Of a stretch of 64,000 nucleotides of DNA, positions 27,183-35,575 are shown in pieces. Each line of letters opens with the position of its first letter. Position 1 is the stretch's first letter. The stretch lies in contig CANMJD010000005.1 of NCBI GenBank assembly GCA_947498155.1, positions 62,001 to 126,000 on the forward strand, given 5' to 3'. Position numbers and translations under genes: made by a program. This DNA comes from an uncultured Pseudoruegeria sp. (GTDB lineage: Bacteria; Pseudomonadota; Alphaproteobacteria; Rhodobacterales; Rhodobacteraceae). The notes under the pieces are model-generated. The model was not told the DNA's origin. It saw nothing but the letters and a program-made list of their open reading frames with translations, and ran no database searches.

Positions 27183-28802
27183 TTAGGCCGGTGCACCATC
27201 GCGCGGCTGATAGGTGAATGCGCTGAACATGGCCTCTGCCGCCGCGCCGGAGGTATCCATGGCAAACATTCCGACAAAATTGCCGGTGAAAGACCCATGG
27301 GCACCGCGCCCGCCTTCGTCTGACAGCAGGGATGCATCAAGAACCGGCCCGATCGGAGTCGGGGCATCCGAGCCCATCGCATAGTAGAACTGCTGCCTAT
27401 GGTGGTCGGTTTTGACCGATAGATGCACCGGACCGGAGGCAATCGGCACCGGATCAATCAGCGGATACTGCAGCTCTCCGTCCGGATAATCTCCGGCACA
27501 GGACAGAATGCGCAGCACACGGCCGAATTCAGCTTCCCATGTTATGACAAGCGCGTGGAACTTGAAGCGGTTGTAATAGGTCACAAGCCCCGCTGCCTGT
27601 TGATAGCTGGTCGGATCAAAGGCGCAGGTGGTGTCTGCGTCATAGACGAAATTCTCCTGCCGCCGTGCGACCAGAGATTGCTCGAACCAACTGCCGATGC
27701 TTTCACGCCCGATCAGCGTCAGACCGGCGTCACCGGTCCGAAAGATACGCGCCGGTTCTGGTGTGCGCAGCCATTGGAAATCTGACGGCAGATCGCCTTT
27801 CAGATCATAGGTTTTGACCTGCGGCGCTGCGGTGTCTGCCGGGCCCAGACCCGTGAGCGCGGCATCGGGGCACAGGCTGCCATTGGCCAGATACAGCCAG
27901 TCATCCGCACCCCAGATCACGCGATCCAATCCGGTTTCGCGCCCCAAAGGGCAGAACCGCCCCGTGCCATCCGGTCCGCTGATGGGCCGCCCCATCAGAA
28001 AGCTGTGAAAGCCTGCGCCGTCAGGGGTTTCAACATATTGCCCGTGGCCCGTACGTTGCAGCGGGTGCTCGGGGTGATCGCGCGTGCTCATGACGTGGTG
28101 ATCGGGGTGGGTTTCATAGGGGCCGAAAATAGATGTCGACCGCGCCAGAGTCACGGCGTGCTCAAAGCTGGTGCCGCCCTCGGCTGTGGTCAGGTAATAA
28201 TAGCCGTTGCGTTTGAATAGATGCGGCGCTTCGGTCAATCCGCGTTCGGTGCCGTCATAGATGTTCTGGACCGGCCCGATCAGCCCGTCGGTCTCGGACC
28301 ATTCCTGTAATAGGATACCGTCAAAGGAGTCATGCGAGGGGTTGCACCCGGTGCCCGGCCCGCGATGGTTCCAGCGCACGTTCATGAACCATTTGCGCCC
28401 ATCGTCGTCATGAAACAGCGACGGATCAAATCCGCTTGAATTCACATGAATGCGGTCCGACCAGCGGCCATCGATCTGGGCGCAGGTGGTGATATAATTA
28501 TGGGCATCCTTAAAGGCGCCATCGAACCGTTTTACATCAGTATAGACCAGCCAGAACCGCCCGTCGGCATAGGACAGGCAGGGCGCCCAGATGCCACAGC
28601 TGTCCGGATTGCCGCGCATGTCCAGCAAATCCGCCCGATCCAGCGGCCGTGCCACCAGCGTCCAGTTCGCCAGATCGCGGCTGTGGAAAATCTGCACACC
28701 CGGATACCATTCAAAGGTGCTGGTGGCGATATAGTAGTCCTCCCCGACGCGGCAGATGGACGGATCGGGATTAAACCCCGGCAGGATGGGATTGCGGATC
28801 AT
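27183..28802 (-). CDS. xynB: Glycoside hydrolase family 43 beta-xylosidase
   Basis: 539 residues, the usual length for GH43 xylosidases with a C-terminal beta-sandwich. The five-bladed propeller starts MIRNPILPGFNPDPSICRV, with Asp13 as the likely general base; the general acid Glu is in RGLTEAPHLFKRNGYYYL. The C-terminal domain begins around residue 330 (FQWLRTPEPARIF). No signal peptide is seen, so it should act in the cytoplasm on imported xylo- or arabino-oligosaccharides. No xylose uptake genes are adjacent; nearby sugar-acid genes and the Weimberg remnant 25 kb away fit a plant or algal polysaccharide diet (inference). Confidence 0.93.
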   Translation of the reverse strand: MIRNPILPGFNPDPSICRVGEDYYIATSTFEWYPGVQIFHSRDLANWTLVARPLDRADLLDMRGNPDSCGIWAPCLSYADGRFWLVYTDVKRFDGAFKDAHNYITTCAQIDGRWSDRIHVNSSGFDPSLFHDDDGRKWFMNVRWNHRGPGTGCNPSHDSFDGILLQEWSETDGLIGPVQNIYDGTERGLTEAPHLFKRNGYYYLTTAEGGTSFEHAVTLARSTSIFGPYETHPDHHVMSTRDHPEHPLQRTGHGQYVETPDGAGFHSFLMGRPISGPDGTGRFCPLGRETGLDRVIWGADDWLYLANGSLCPDAALTGLGPADTAAPQVKTYDLKGDLPSDFQWLRTPEPARIFRTGDAGLTLIGRESIGSWFEQSLVARRQENFVYDADTTCAFDPTSYQQAAGLVTYYNRFKFHALVITWEAEFGRVLRILSCAGDYPDGELQYPLIDPVPIASGPVHLSVKTDHHRQQFYYAMGSDAPTPIGPVLDASLLSDEGGRGAHGSFTGNFVGMFAMDTSGAAAEAMFSAFTYQPRDGAPA

Positions 28803-29075
28803 GAAGGGTTCTCTCCGTGTTCAGTTGTCAGTGCGGCGCGGTCTCGGGCGGTTAACGCCCTATCTGTAGCGCTGTTGAGCTGTGCCGTACAGCGGGCGGT
28901 TCACTCCGCTACAGCCGGGCAACCTCGGGGTGAGAAAAACCAGTCTCGCCCCTGAGTTTAATTTACAAGAGGTCGCCAGGCTTGATCCAGAAGGCGCTTG
29001 TCTTGACAAAGGGCCGGTCACGCGCGCTAGGGTGGGATATCCTGATTATACTTTTGAAACTGCTAGGAATGCCCA

Positions 29076-29450
29076 ATGATTACAGTAAAGAATATTTCTG
29101 CCCTCTTCGTGATCGGCGCACTGGCCGCTTGCTCTAATTCCGGGGCGAATTATCAGCCCGTGATAGATGGACCAGTAGGTCCGAACTACGGTGCCGACCT
29201 TGCCGCCTGTCAGGGGATTGCCGCATCACAGCCGGTTGCGGACGGCAGCACAGCCGGTGCCGCCGCCATTGGCGCTGGGGTTGCCGCCACATCCTCTGTC
29301 ATCTTCAATGACAACGGGGACAATCTGGGCGAAGCCGCCGCCGTGGGGGCCTTGGTCGGGGCAACAGGGGACGCGTTGCAGAAAAACCAGCAAAAAGAAA
29401 CCATCATCCGCAATTGCATGCGCGGACGGGGCTATAACGTCGTCGCCTAG
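29076..29450 (+). CDS. Small glycine-zipper-like lipoprotein
   Basis: 124 residues. A lipoprotein signal with lipobox LAAC puts the modified Cys at residue 19 (MITVKNISALFVIGALAAC). The mature protein has an Ala/Gly-rich pair of helices (AAAIGAGVAATSSVIF and EAAAVGALVGATGDAL) resembling glycine-zipper outer-membrane lipoproteins, and a conserved-looking C-terminal NCMRGRGY ending, common in proteobacterial small lipoproteins. Probably envelope-associated; function unknown. It stands alone on the + strand between convergent catabolic genes. Confidence 0.85.
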   Translation: MITVKNISALFVIGALAACSNSGANYQPVIDGPVGPNYGADLAACQGIAASQPVADGSTAGAAAIGAGVAATSSVIFNDNGDNLGEAAAVGALVGATGDALQKNQQKETIIRNCMRGRGYNVVA

Positions 29451-29463
29451 ACCGGTTTTTGCG

Positions 29464-29497
29464 CCTCCCAACGTCAAAAGTGACTGGCGTTGGGGGG
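29464..29497. terminator. Hairpin between convergent lipoprotein and SDR genes
   Basis: CCCAACG / CGTTGGG (29467-29473 with 29488-29494) pair perfectly, and the stem extends outward by three pairs including one G-U. No T-run follows on either strand, so it is a weak candidate bidirectional terminator. Confidence 0.4.
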
Positions 29498-29526
29498 CAC
29501 TTGCCACACTGCCGGATTGAGGCGGG

Positions 29527-30255
29527 TCAGATGGTCCAGCCGCCGTCGATATTCCACGCTTGGCCGGTGGTGAAGGCGGCCTCATCGGCGGCCAGATAAC
29601 AGGCCAGCGCCGCGATTTCGTCTGCCGTACCGATGCGCCCCATTTTCTGGCGGGCGTTAAAATCTTTCCAAGATTTTTCATAATCGCCTGTGGCGCGCAG
29701 CCGGTCATGCAGGGATTTGGTGTCCACCGTACCCGGACAAATTGCATTACAACGGATGCCCTGCTCTACGTGATCTGCCGCCACGGCTTTGCTCAGGCCG
29801 ATGACCGCGGCTTTTGTGGCCCCATAAACGCAGCGGTTTGGCACGCCAATGGTGCTGCTGGCCACCGAGGCGATATTGATAATAGAGCCGTTGCGGCGCG
29901 CGATCATCCCCGGCAGAACCGCGCGGATGGTGTCGAACATCGCCCGTACATTGATCGCAAAGGCCAGGTCAAGCTCGGCAGGAGTGGCTTGCAGAATATT
30001 GCCCGCATGCACGATCCCTGCGCAGTTGAACAAGACATCGACATCGCCGGCTTCTGCGATTGTGGTGTTAATTGCCTCTGTATCGGTGACGTCCAGAACA
30101 CGGGTTTCCATGTTCCTAAGTTCGCCAAGTAGATCGGCATTGATATCGGTGGCAATGACCCGCGCCCCTTCGGCGGCCATGCGTTCGACGGTTGCCCGTC
30201 CGATCCCTTGGCCTGCGGCGGTTGCAAAGACGGTTTTGCCTTCTAATCGTTTCAT
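29527..30255 (-). CDS. Short-chain dehydrogenase, BDH2 / 2-keto-3-deoxy-L-fuconate dehydrogenase type
   Basis: 242 residues of the classical SDR family. Cofactor motif AAGQGIGRA (13-21) with Asp37 of ATDIN points to NAD. NCAG is at 77-80, and catalytic Tyr144 and Lys148 lie in CVYGATK. It closely follows the DHRS6/BDH2 pattern (TRVLDVTD, VLFNCAGIVHAG, SVASSTIGVPNRCVY, GIRCNAICPGTVDT). Bacterial members of this group oxidise 2-keto-3-deoxy sugar acids such as KD-fuconate. Encoded 193 bases downstream of an enolase-superfamily sugar-acid dehydratase candidate, which would supply such a substrate (inference). Confidence 0.9.
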   Translation of the reverse strand: MKRLEGKTVFATAAGQGIGRATVERMAAEGARVIATDINADLLGELRNMETRVLDVTDTEAINTTIAEAGDVDVLFNCAGIVHAGNILQATPAELDLAFAINVRAMFDTIRAVLPGMIARRNGSIINIASVASSTIGVPNRCVYGATKAAVIGLSKAVAADHVEQGIRCNAICPGTVDTKSLHDRLRATGDYEKSWKDFNARQKMGRIGTADEIAALACYLAADEAAFTTGQAWNIDGGWTI

Positions 30256-30448
30256 AATCTGTGTTCCGTTTTCCTAAGTCCGGCGCGGGAGGCTGGCCGG
30301 ACCGATTGGCGCGCTTGTTTCTGGGGTTGGCACTGAGGTGGCGTGTCGCATTCCTGTGCAGGGAATTTGCCAGAGTGACCTTGGACCATGCGCCCCACCT
30401 GTCGCGACCCTGTTGGCTATCGCCTCTGAAGGGGACATTCTGCGTTCC

Positions 30449-31558
30449 TTACCCTCTAAGATCAACAGGCGTCATGACGCCATGGGCGGCGATGGCCTGC
30501 CAGTCCCAGTTGATCCCCAGACCCGGATCGGCGGCAGGGCGTGCGCGTCCGTTTTCGATGGTCATGCTTTGCGGCGCGATCAAATCCAGCTGCGGGATAT
30601 ACTCCAGCCAACTGGCGTTTTGCACCGCGCAGACAAGGCTAACGTGCAGTTCCATCAGGAAATGCGGGCAGATCGCAACGTTGAAGGCCTCGGCAAGGGC
30701 GGCGATTTTCAGCCACGGGGTGATCCCCCCGACCCGCGCGACATCGGCCTGCACCACAGAACAGGCTCCCGCCGCCAGATAATCTTTGAACTGCGACAGC
30801 GCATATAGGCTTTCCCCCACAGCGATAGGCACCGAACTATGGGCCGCCAGCTGCGCATGGGCACCAATATCATCGGCCCGCATCGGTTCTTCGAACCAAC
30901 CGACGCCGATGTCTTCCAGCATCTTTGCCCGGCGGATCGCTTCGGATAGGGTCAGGCTCTGGTTGGCATCCACCATGATTTCATAGGCAGGCCCCACGAC
31001 ATCGCGCAGCGCGGTCAGGCGGGCGCGATCCTCGGACAGATGTGGTTTGCCGATTTTCACCTTAGAGCCAAGGAACCCGTTTTCGCGCACCGCCAAAGCG
31101 TCATCGATCAGGGCTTGCGGTTCAATGTGAAGCCAGCCGCCTTCGGTGGTATAAAGTGCAACATCAGACCGTGCACCGCCCGCCATCACCGACAAAGGCA
31201 ACATTACCCGTTTGCAGCGCAAATCCCAAAGGGCGGTATCAATGGCCGCCATCGCCAGCGACGTAATAGCCCCGACCGCCGTGGCATGGGTGCTATAGAG
31301 CATCTTGTTCCAAAGGCCCTGAATATTCTCGGCCTCCTGCCCAAGCAGCAGAGGGGCCAGCGTGGTCTGCAGCAAGGCAATCACCGAAGGCCCGCCGGTG
31401 CCTATCGTATAGCTATAGCCGGTGCCTACCGCGCCCTCGGCGTCGGTGAGGCGCACAATCGGGGTTTCCTGACTGAGGAACGACTGGATCGCATCGGTCC
31501 GGCGCACTTTGGGCTTAAGATCAACCATGAAGATTTCGACGCGGGTAATCTTTGCCAT
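30449..31558 (-). CDS. Mandelate racemase/muconate-lactonizing family protein, probable sugar-acid dehydratase
   Basis: 369 residues of the enolase superfamily, mandelate-racemase subgroup. Expected active-site residues are visible: the KxK base motif KVK at 166-168, metal ligands Asp197 (VDANQ), Glu223 (FEEP) and Glu249 (GES), and the Asp272-His299 dyad (CPHF). Members dehydrate acid sugars such as galactarate, fuconate or arabinonate, or racemise. With the KD-fuconate-type dehydrogenase downstream and a TAXI TRAP transporter upstream, a sugar-acid catabolic unit is likely. The exact substrate cannot be decided from sequence. Confidence 0.88.
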   Translation of the reverse strand: MAKITRVEIFMVDLKPKVRRTDAIQSFLSQETPIVRLTDAEGAVGTGYSYTIGTGGPSVIALLQTTLAPLLLGQEAENIQGLWNKMLYSTHATAVGAITSLAMAAIDTALWDLRCKRVMLPLSVMAGGARSDVALYTTEGGWLHIEPQALIDDALAVRENGFLGSKVKIGKPHLSEDRARLTALRDVVGPAYEIMVDANQSLTLSEAIRRAKMLEDIGVGWFEEPMRADDIGAHAQLAAHSSVPIAVGESLYALSQFKDYLAAGACSVVQADVARVGGITPWLKIAALAEAFNVAICPHFLMELHVSLVCAVQNASWLEYIPQLDLIAPQSMTIENGRARPAADPGLGINWDWQAIAAHGVMTPVDLRG

Positions 31559-31844
31559 TTTCAGCCTCTCAAGCGCGTGTTGGTGTCAAACGGATGGTCT
31601 TTCTTTGGGTGTACATTACAGTGTAGCACCGCACCGTCCAAAACCGAGCGTGGATTTTGCAATCTGGCATGATTGTTTTACCTGCCGCAGCAGCGACGAA
31701 GGTTCTCACGATTGCTGGCCAGCGGTGTAGGAGCAGCGCACCACCTTGACCAGCCTCGCTACCGTCGGAAGGGCGCCCGCCCGTTGTCGATCCTATGGCG
31801 CCCTTTTAATCCGTAAGGCACGCCGGATGCCCCAGTAGCCGGAT

Positions 31845-32024
31845 TTATTGGCCGTGACGATAGGCTGAAATTGCGCTGGCGACGCGCTCATGCAGTTCTG
31901 ACATTTGTTTGGTCTCGTTACTCTGGCAGCTGTTCTCTGCCAAATGTTTACCAAGTGTATCGCGCACCGCCCGCAATTGGGCCATTGCAGCATTGACTTC
32001 GGTCAGAGCGTCATGGGCATTCAT
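31845..32024 (-). CDS. Small hypothetical protein (59 residues)
   Basis: An open frame of 59 codons beginning MNAHDALTEVNAAMAQLRAV, highly helical and charged, with AGGA nine bases before the ATG. It sits between the enolase-family gene and the TRAP permease on the same strand. Composition and third-position GC look coding, and the sequence suggests a short coiled or helix-turn-helix hairpin with one Cys. No family recognised. It could be spurious. Confidence 0.45.
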   Translation of the reverse strand: MNAHDALTEVNAAMAQLRAVRDTLGKHLAENSCQSNETKQMSELHERVASAISAYRHGQ

Positions 32025-32140
32025 TCAATCGATCCTTTTTTTAATGGTCTTAAGAGTTTGTTACAAAACCGATGCGCCAACACCACCAAAAACTTTGATG
32101 CACCACAAAATCACGTCGGGGTGAACGGTGCCGGTAGGGT

Positions 32141-32180
32141 CCGGCAAGCAACGCCTTATCAATTTGGGACTGCTTGCCGG
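32141..32180. repeat. 10-bp perfect inverted repeat downstream of the TRAP permease
   Basis: CCGGCAAGCA (32141-32150) and TGCTTGCCGG (32171-32180) are exact inverted copies separated by 20 bases, 20 bases past the permease stop. In the permease direction no T-run follows. It may be a weak terminator or an operator for the downstream small gene and sugar-acid genes. Confidence 0.4.
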
Positions 32181-32199
32181 TTGCTTAGTCGTTTTTCTT

Positions 32200-34380
32200 T
32201 CAGGCGCTCTTTGCGCTCAAAACCGGAACAGCGGCGCGTTTTGACAGGATGACCGCCGCTACCACGGCCCCCGCCCCTAAAAGATTGGGGAGCAGTGCCA
32301 GTGGCCAATAAGCTCCGACAGCGCCCCCGATCAGCAGCACAACAGTCAGCGGTTTCAGCGGGCCCTCGGCATGCCATTGGATCATGGCGTTGGTGGCATA
32401 GATGCCAAAGAGGGCAAAAAAGCCGATTTGCGCCACCTCGATAAAGTCGCCGGTGACCAGCGGCGTATAGGCAAACAGCAGTGGCACGATGTAAAGCCCC
32501 TTGGCGATTTTCCAGCTTTCAAATCCGGTGGCCATCGGGCGCGAACCGGCGATGCCAGCGGCCGCAAAGGCGGCCAGACAGACCGGAGGGGTGACGTTGG
32601 AATCCTGACTGAGCCAGAAAATGATCAGATGGGCGGTGAGCAGAAAACCTGTCTGCACCGTCGGATCGATCATCACAGGACGGATGGTGACGGCGACCTC
32701 AAACGGGATATTGCGCACCAGCTCCCATGCTTCGGCCTTCGACATTCCTGTTGACACCTGCGCAACAAGCGGGTGATCGACAAGGAAGAACAGCCCGGAT
32801 TTCGCTGGATCTGTAATACCCGCCATGAGCTGATCAACGATCAGACTGTCAGCCATCAAACCGGCCAAAGCAGGGGCGGTCAGAATGGCAAGGATGATAT
32901 AGGCCGCCGTCACCGGCAGACCCATACCCAGCACCAAAGACGCCAGCGCGATCAGGGCAATGGCCAGCACCAAGGAGCCTTGGGACCATTGTGCAATCAT
33001 CAGCGAGAAACCGTTGCCCACGCCACTGGTGACAATCGCGTTGTTCATAATGCCGATGGCGGTCAGCAGAATGGCGGTCATCACGGCAGCTTTGATGCCA
33101 CTAATCAGCGCTTCGGCAATGCGTTTGGGGCCCATGGACACCGGCTTGAACGCCCCGTCGGGGCGGATTTTGGCGATGATACTGGTCAGCCACGAGGTGC
33201 CAATCAGCGCAACAATCGCCCAGCAGGCGGCAAAAGAAGGGGTGACGCCACTCAGGAGCAAATAGATCATCACCGCCAGTGGAATGACAAAAACCAACCC
33301 GCCCGAGATCATCTTGGCGCGATCCACGGTCAGATCGATATGGGCACCGGCGTCGTATTTCACCGCTTCGATACGCACAATAAAGGCAACCGAGAGGAAA
33401 TACAGGATCGCAGGTACAACCGACACCGCGACGATGGTGCTATAGGGGATCGACGTATAGCTCGCCATCACAAAGGCACCGGCCCCCATGATCGGCGGCA
33501 TTAACTGCCCTCCGGTAGAGGCGGCGGCCTCAACGCCAGCGGCGAATTGCGGACGAAAGCCATTGGCCTTCATTAGCGGAATGGTGATCACGCCGGTCGA
33601 GGCGGTATTGGCAATCGCAGAGCCGGAGATCGTGCCAGTCAGCGCCGAGGACAGCACCGCCACAAAGGCGGCCCCGCCCTTGATACGGCCTGCGACGATC
33701 TTTGAAATCTCGATGACAAAATTGCTGGCGCCCGAGACCACTAGAAAGCCGCCGAAAATCATGAACAGGGTGATATTGGTGACAGAGATGTTGGCCAGAA
33801 TGCCGAACATGCCTTCGTCGTTATACAGAGTGCGGAACAGCACATCATCCAGCGGCAGGCTGGCGGCGCGAAAGACGCCGGGCAGCATGGTGCCTAAAAA
33901 CAGGATATAGCTCAGCGACAGGATGATCAGGATCGGAATAACCCAGCCCGACACACGGCGCGACAGATCGATACAAGCGAAAATCAACAGCAGGCCCGCC
34001 GCCCAGTCGATGGCCGTGAATTGCCAGCCTTGTCCGGTGACCGCCAGAGAGCGTTCATAAAGCCCGCTTTCGGCCGAAGCGACCCAAAGCGCAGCGGCGG
34101 CAACGGCCAGCCCATACGTGATGTCGATGACCCATGCCCATGTCTTACCCGAATTCTTGCCCCAGGGGCTTAGGGTAACGGAGGCGAGAAAAGCAAAGCC
34201 GCCAAAATGGATGGCATTCTGCCACAGACCCGGTTCGGTCAAATAGACATTGGTCAGCACATGCCAGATGGCAAAAAGCAGGGTAAAGGCGGAAAACACA
34301 TACCGCAGACCAAAAGGCCCCGTCGGCAGGTCCAATAGATTGGCCCTTGGGTTTTGTTGCGGTTCGGTCGTGTCGGTCAT
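32200..34380 (-). CDS. TRAP transporter fused permease (DctQM fusion, TAXI type)
   Basis: 726 residues, start at 34380 after a G-rich site. The N-terminal part corresponds to a 4-helix DctQ unit and the rest to a DctM unit (GSAIANTASTGVITIPLMKANGF near residue 255, ASTGGQLMPPIMGAGAFVMASY near 290). One-protein QM fusions are the rule for TAXI-family TRAP transporters, and the gene follows a TAXI binding protein. It is the inner-membrane translocator of that system. A conserved PP-I-GAGAFVMA motif lies in the transport core. Substrate unknown; glutamate or C4-type acids are known for relatives. Confidence 0.94.
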   Translation of the reverse strand: MTDTTEPQQNPRANLLDLPTGPFGLRYVFSAFTLLFAIWHVLTNVYLTEPGLWQNAIHFGGFAFLASVTLSPWGKNSGKTWAWVIDITYGLAVAAAALWVASAESGLYERSLAVTGQGWQFTAIDWAAGLLLIFACIDLSRRVSGWVIPILIILSLSYILFLGTMLPGVFRAASLPLDDVLFRTLYNDEGMFGILANISVTNITLFMIFGGFLVVSGASNFVIEISKIVAGRIKGGAAFVAVLSSALTGTISGSAIANTASTGVITIPLMKANGFRPQFAAGVEAAASTGGQLMPPIMGAGAFVMASYTSIPYSTIVAVSVVPAILYFLSVAFIVRIEAVKYDAGAHIDLTVDRAKMISGGLVFVIPLAVMIYLLLSGVTPSFAACWAIVALIGTSWLTSIIAKIRPDGAFKPVSMGPKRIAEALISGIKAAVMTAILLTAIGIMNNAIVTSGVGNGFSLMIAQWSQGSLVLAIALIALASLVLGMGLPVTAAYIILAILTAPALAGLMADSLIVDQLMAGITDPAKSGLFFLVDHPLVAQVSTGMSKAEAWELVRNIPFEVAVTIRPVMIDPTVQTGFLLTAHLIIFWLSQDSNVTPPVCLAAFAAAGIAGSRPMATGFESWKIAKGLYIVPLLFAYTPLVTGDFIEVAQIGFFALFGIYATNAMIQWHAEGPLKPLTVVLLIGGAVGAYWPLALLPNLLGAGAVVAAVILSKRAAVPVLSAKSA

Positions 34381-34393
34381 TGTCTTTCCCCCC

Positions 34394-34430
34394 AAAAAAA
34401 GCAGGGGCACCTTTTGGAAAGTGCCCCTGC
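34394..34430 (-). terminator. Rho-independent terminator/attenuator between TAXI protein and permease
   Basis: GCAGGGGCAC and GTGCCCCTGC (34401-34410 with 34421-34430) form a perfect 10-bp stem with a 10-base loop, followed on the - strand by seven Ts (34394-34400). This is a textbook intrinsic terminator 18 bases after the binding-protein stop and just before the permease ribosome site, so permease transcription must depend on read-through. Confidence 0.85.
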
Positions 34431-34448
34431 AAAAATCGTGTTCGTCGC

Positions 34449-35444
34449 TTATTTCGCCATCAGGTGATCAGGGATGTCCAAACCAACTTCGGTGTAATAG
34501 CGCGCCGCACCGGGGTGCAGGGGAACCGGCAGACCGGCCATGGCTTTTTCAACGGCCATGGCTGTGGTCGCAGGGTGGATTGCCTGCAGGAACGGCAGGT
34601 TTTCAAACATGGTTTTGGTCAGCATATAGACGTGGTTTTCGTCAACAGAGGCATTCACCGCAAGGAAGTTAGGCTGTGCGATGGTGCTGACGTCCTTGTC
34701 CTGACCCGGATAGGTGCCTGCCGCGATTGTATAAGGCACCCAGAGGTTACGACCAGCATCCATGGCGGCGTTTTGCTCTGCGGTGACGTCCAGAATGGTG
34801 AATTTACCTTCATTGGCGGCCATCAGTTTGGTGATCGCGCCTGTGGGCGGACCGGAAGGGATGCCCGCCGCAACGGCCTGACCGTTCGCCAGTGCGTCCG
34901 TGGTTGGGCCATAACCAGCCTCAACCAGCGTAAAGTCGGACATTACATCCAGACCCAGACCGGCCAGCAGCACCGTGTTGGAACCGATGGTGCCAGAGTT
35001 TTGTTTGCCCATGCCAACCGTCATGCCCTTCAGCGCAGTCAGATCTTCAACTGTGCCGGTGGTGGCTTTTTCAGTCGGGACCACGAATTGCTCTACGTTT
35101 TGCCAGAGCATCGTGACCGAGCGCAGGTTAGCCTGTGGTTCGCTGACAGGACCGGTGCCGGTTGCCGCGTAAGAGCCGTACAGCCCTTGCAGAATGGCGA
35201 AATCAGCGGTGCCCGCAGAAAGAGCCTGAACATTGGCGCCGGAACCGGCAGAGTTTACCGCTGTCAGGGAAAATTTTTCACTTGGCAGAAGTTTGATTTT
35301 CGACAGGGTCGAAATCGCTGTGCCAACAGGGTGATAGGTGCCGCCGGTCGAGGCGGTGTTAAGCACATAGTCTTCGCCTTCGGCGTAAGCTGCCGTGGAC
35401 AAGGCCAGGCTGGCCCCCAAAACAAGGGTTGTCATGAATTTCAT
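34449..35444 (-). CDS. TAXI family TRAP substrate-binding protein
   Basis: 331 residues from the ATG at 35444 (GGGAGG upstream). Signal peptide MKFMTTLVLGASLALSTAAYA precedes the TAXI-family opening LNTASTGGTYHPVGTAIS, and the SAGSGANVQALSAGTADFAILQ and MGKQNSGT stretches follow. It is a periplasmic receptor that delivers substrate to the fused permease encoded next. It diverges in class from the DctP proteins elsewhere in the window. Just upstream on the same strand lies a DctB/DctD-like two-component system, a common regulator of carboxylate TRAP transporters. Confidence 0.93.
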   Translation of the reverse strand: MKFMTTLVLGASLALSTAAYAEGEDYVLNTASTGGTYHPVGTAISTLSKIKLLPSEKFSLTAVNSAGSGANVQALSAGTADFAILQGLYGSYAATGTGPVSEPQANLRSVTMLWQNVEQFVVPTEKATTGTVEDLTALKGMTVGMGKQNSGTIGSNTVLLAGLGLDVMSDFTLVEAGYGPTTDALANGQAVAAGIPSGPPTGAITKLMAANEGKFTILDVTAEQNAAMDAGRNLWVPYTIAAGTYPGQDKDVSTIAQPNFLAVNASVDENHVYMLTKTMFENLPFLQAIHPATTAMAVEKAMAGLPVPLHPGAARYYTEVGLDIPDHLMAK

Positions 35445-35545
35445 TGTCGTTCCTCCCAAAAAATCGGTGCTGCGCAATGCAGTGCGCCTTGTTTCTGCCG
35501 CGCGCCGTAAGTTTTGGATATGAATAAATCTGCAGGGAGGAGGAA

Positions 35546-35570
35546 AAAGACCCTGCGGATTTCCGCAGGG
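35546..35570 (-). terminator. Intrinsic terminator after the DctD-like gene
   Basis: CCCTGCGG and CCGCAGGG (35551-35558 with 35563-35570) pair perfectly around a 4-base loop and are followed on the - strand by TCTTTTT. It ends the dctB-dctD transcript and separates it from the TAXI transporter genes, which need their own promoter. Confidence 0.8.
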
Positions 35571-35575
35571 CAGGC

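Noticed and set aside
32141-32180. Inverted repeat read as an insertion-sequence end
   Set aside because: No transposase remnant or target duplication is visible; the arms are 20 bases apart, so a hairpin or operator is the simpler reading.
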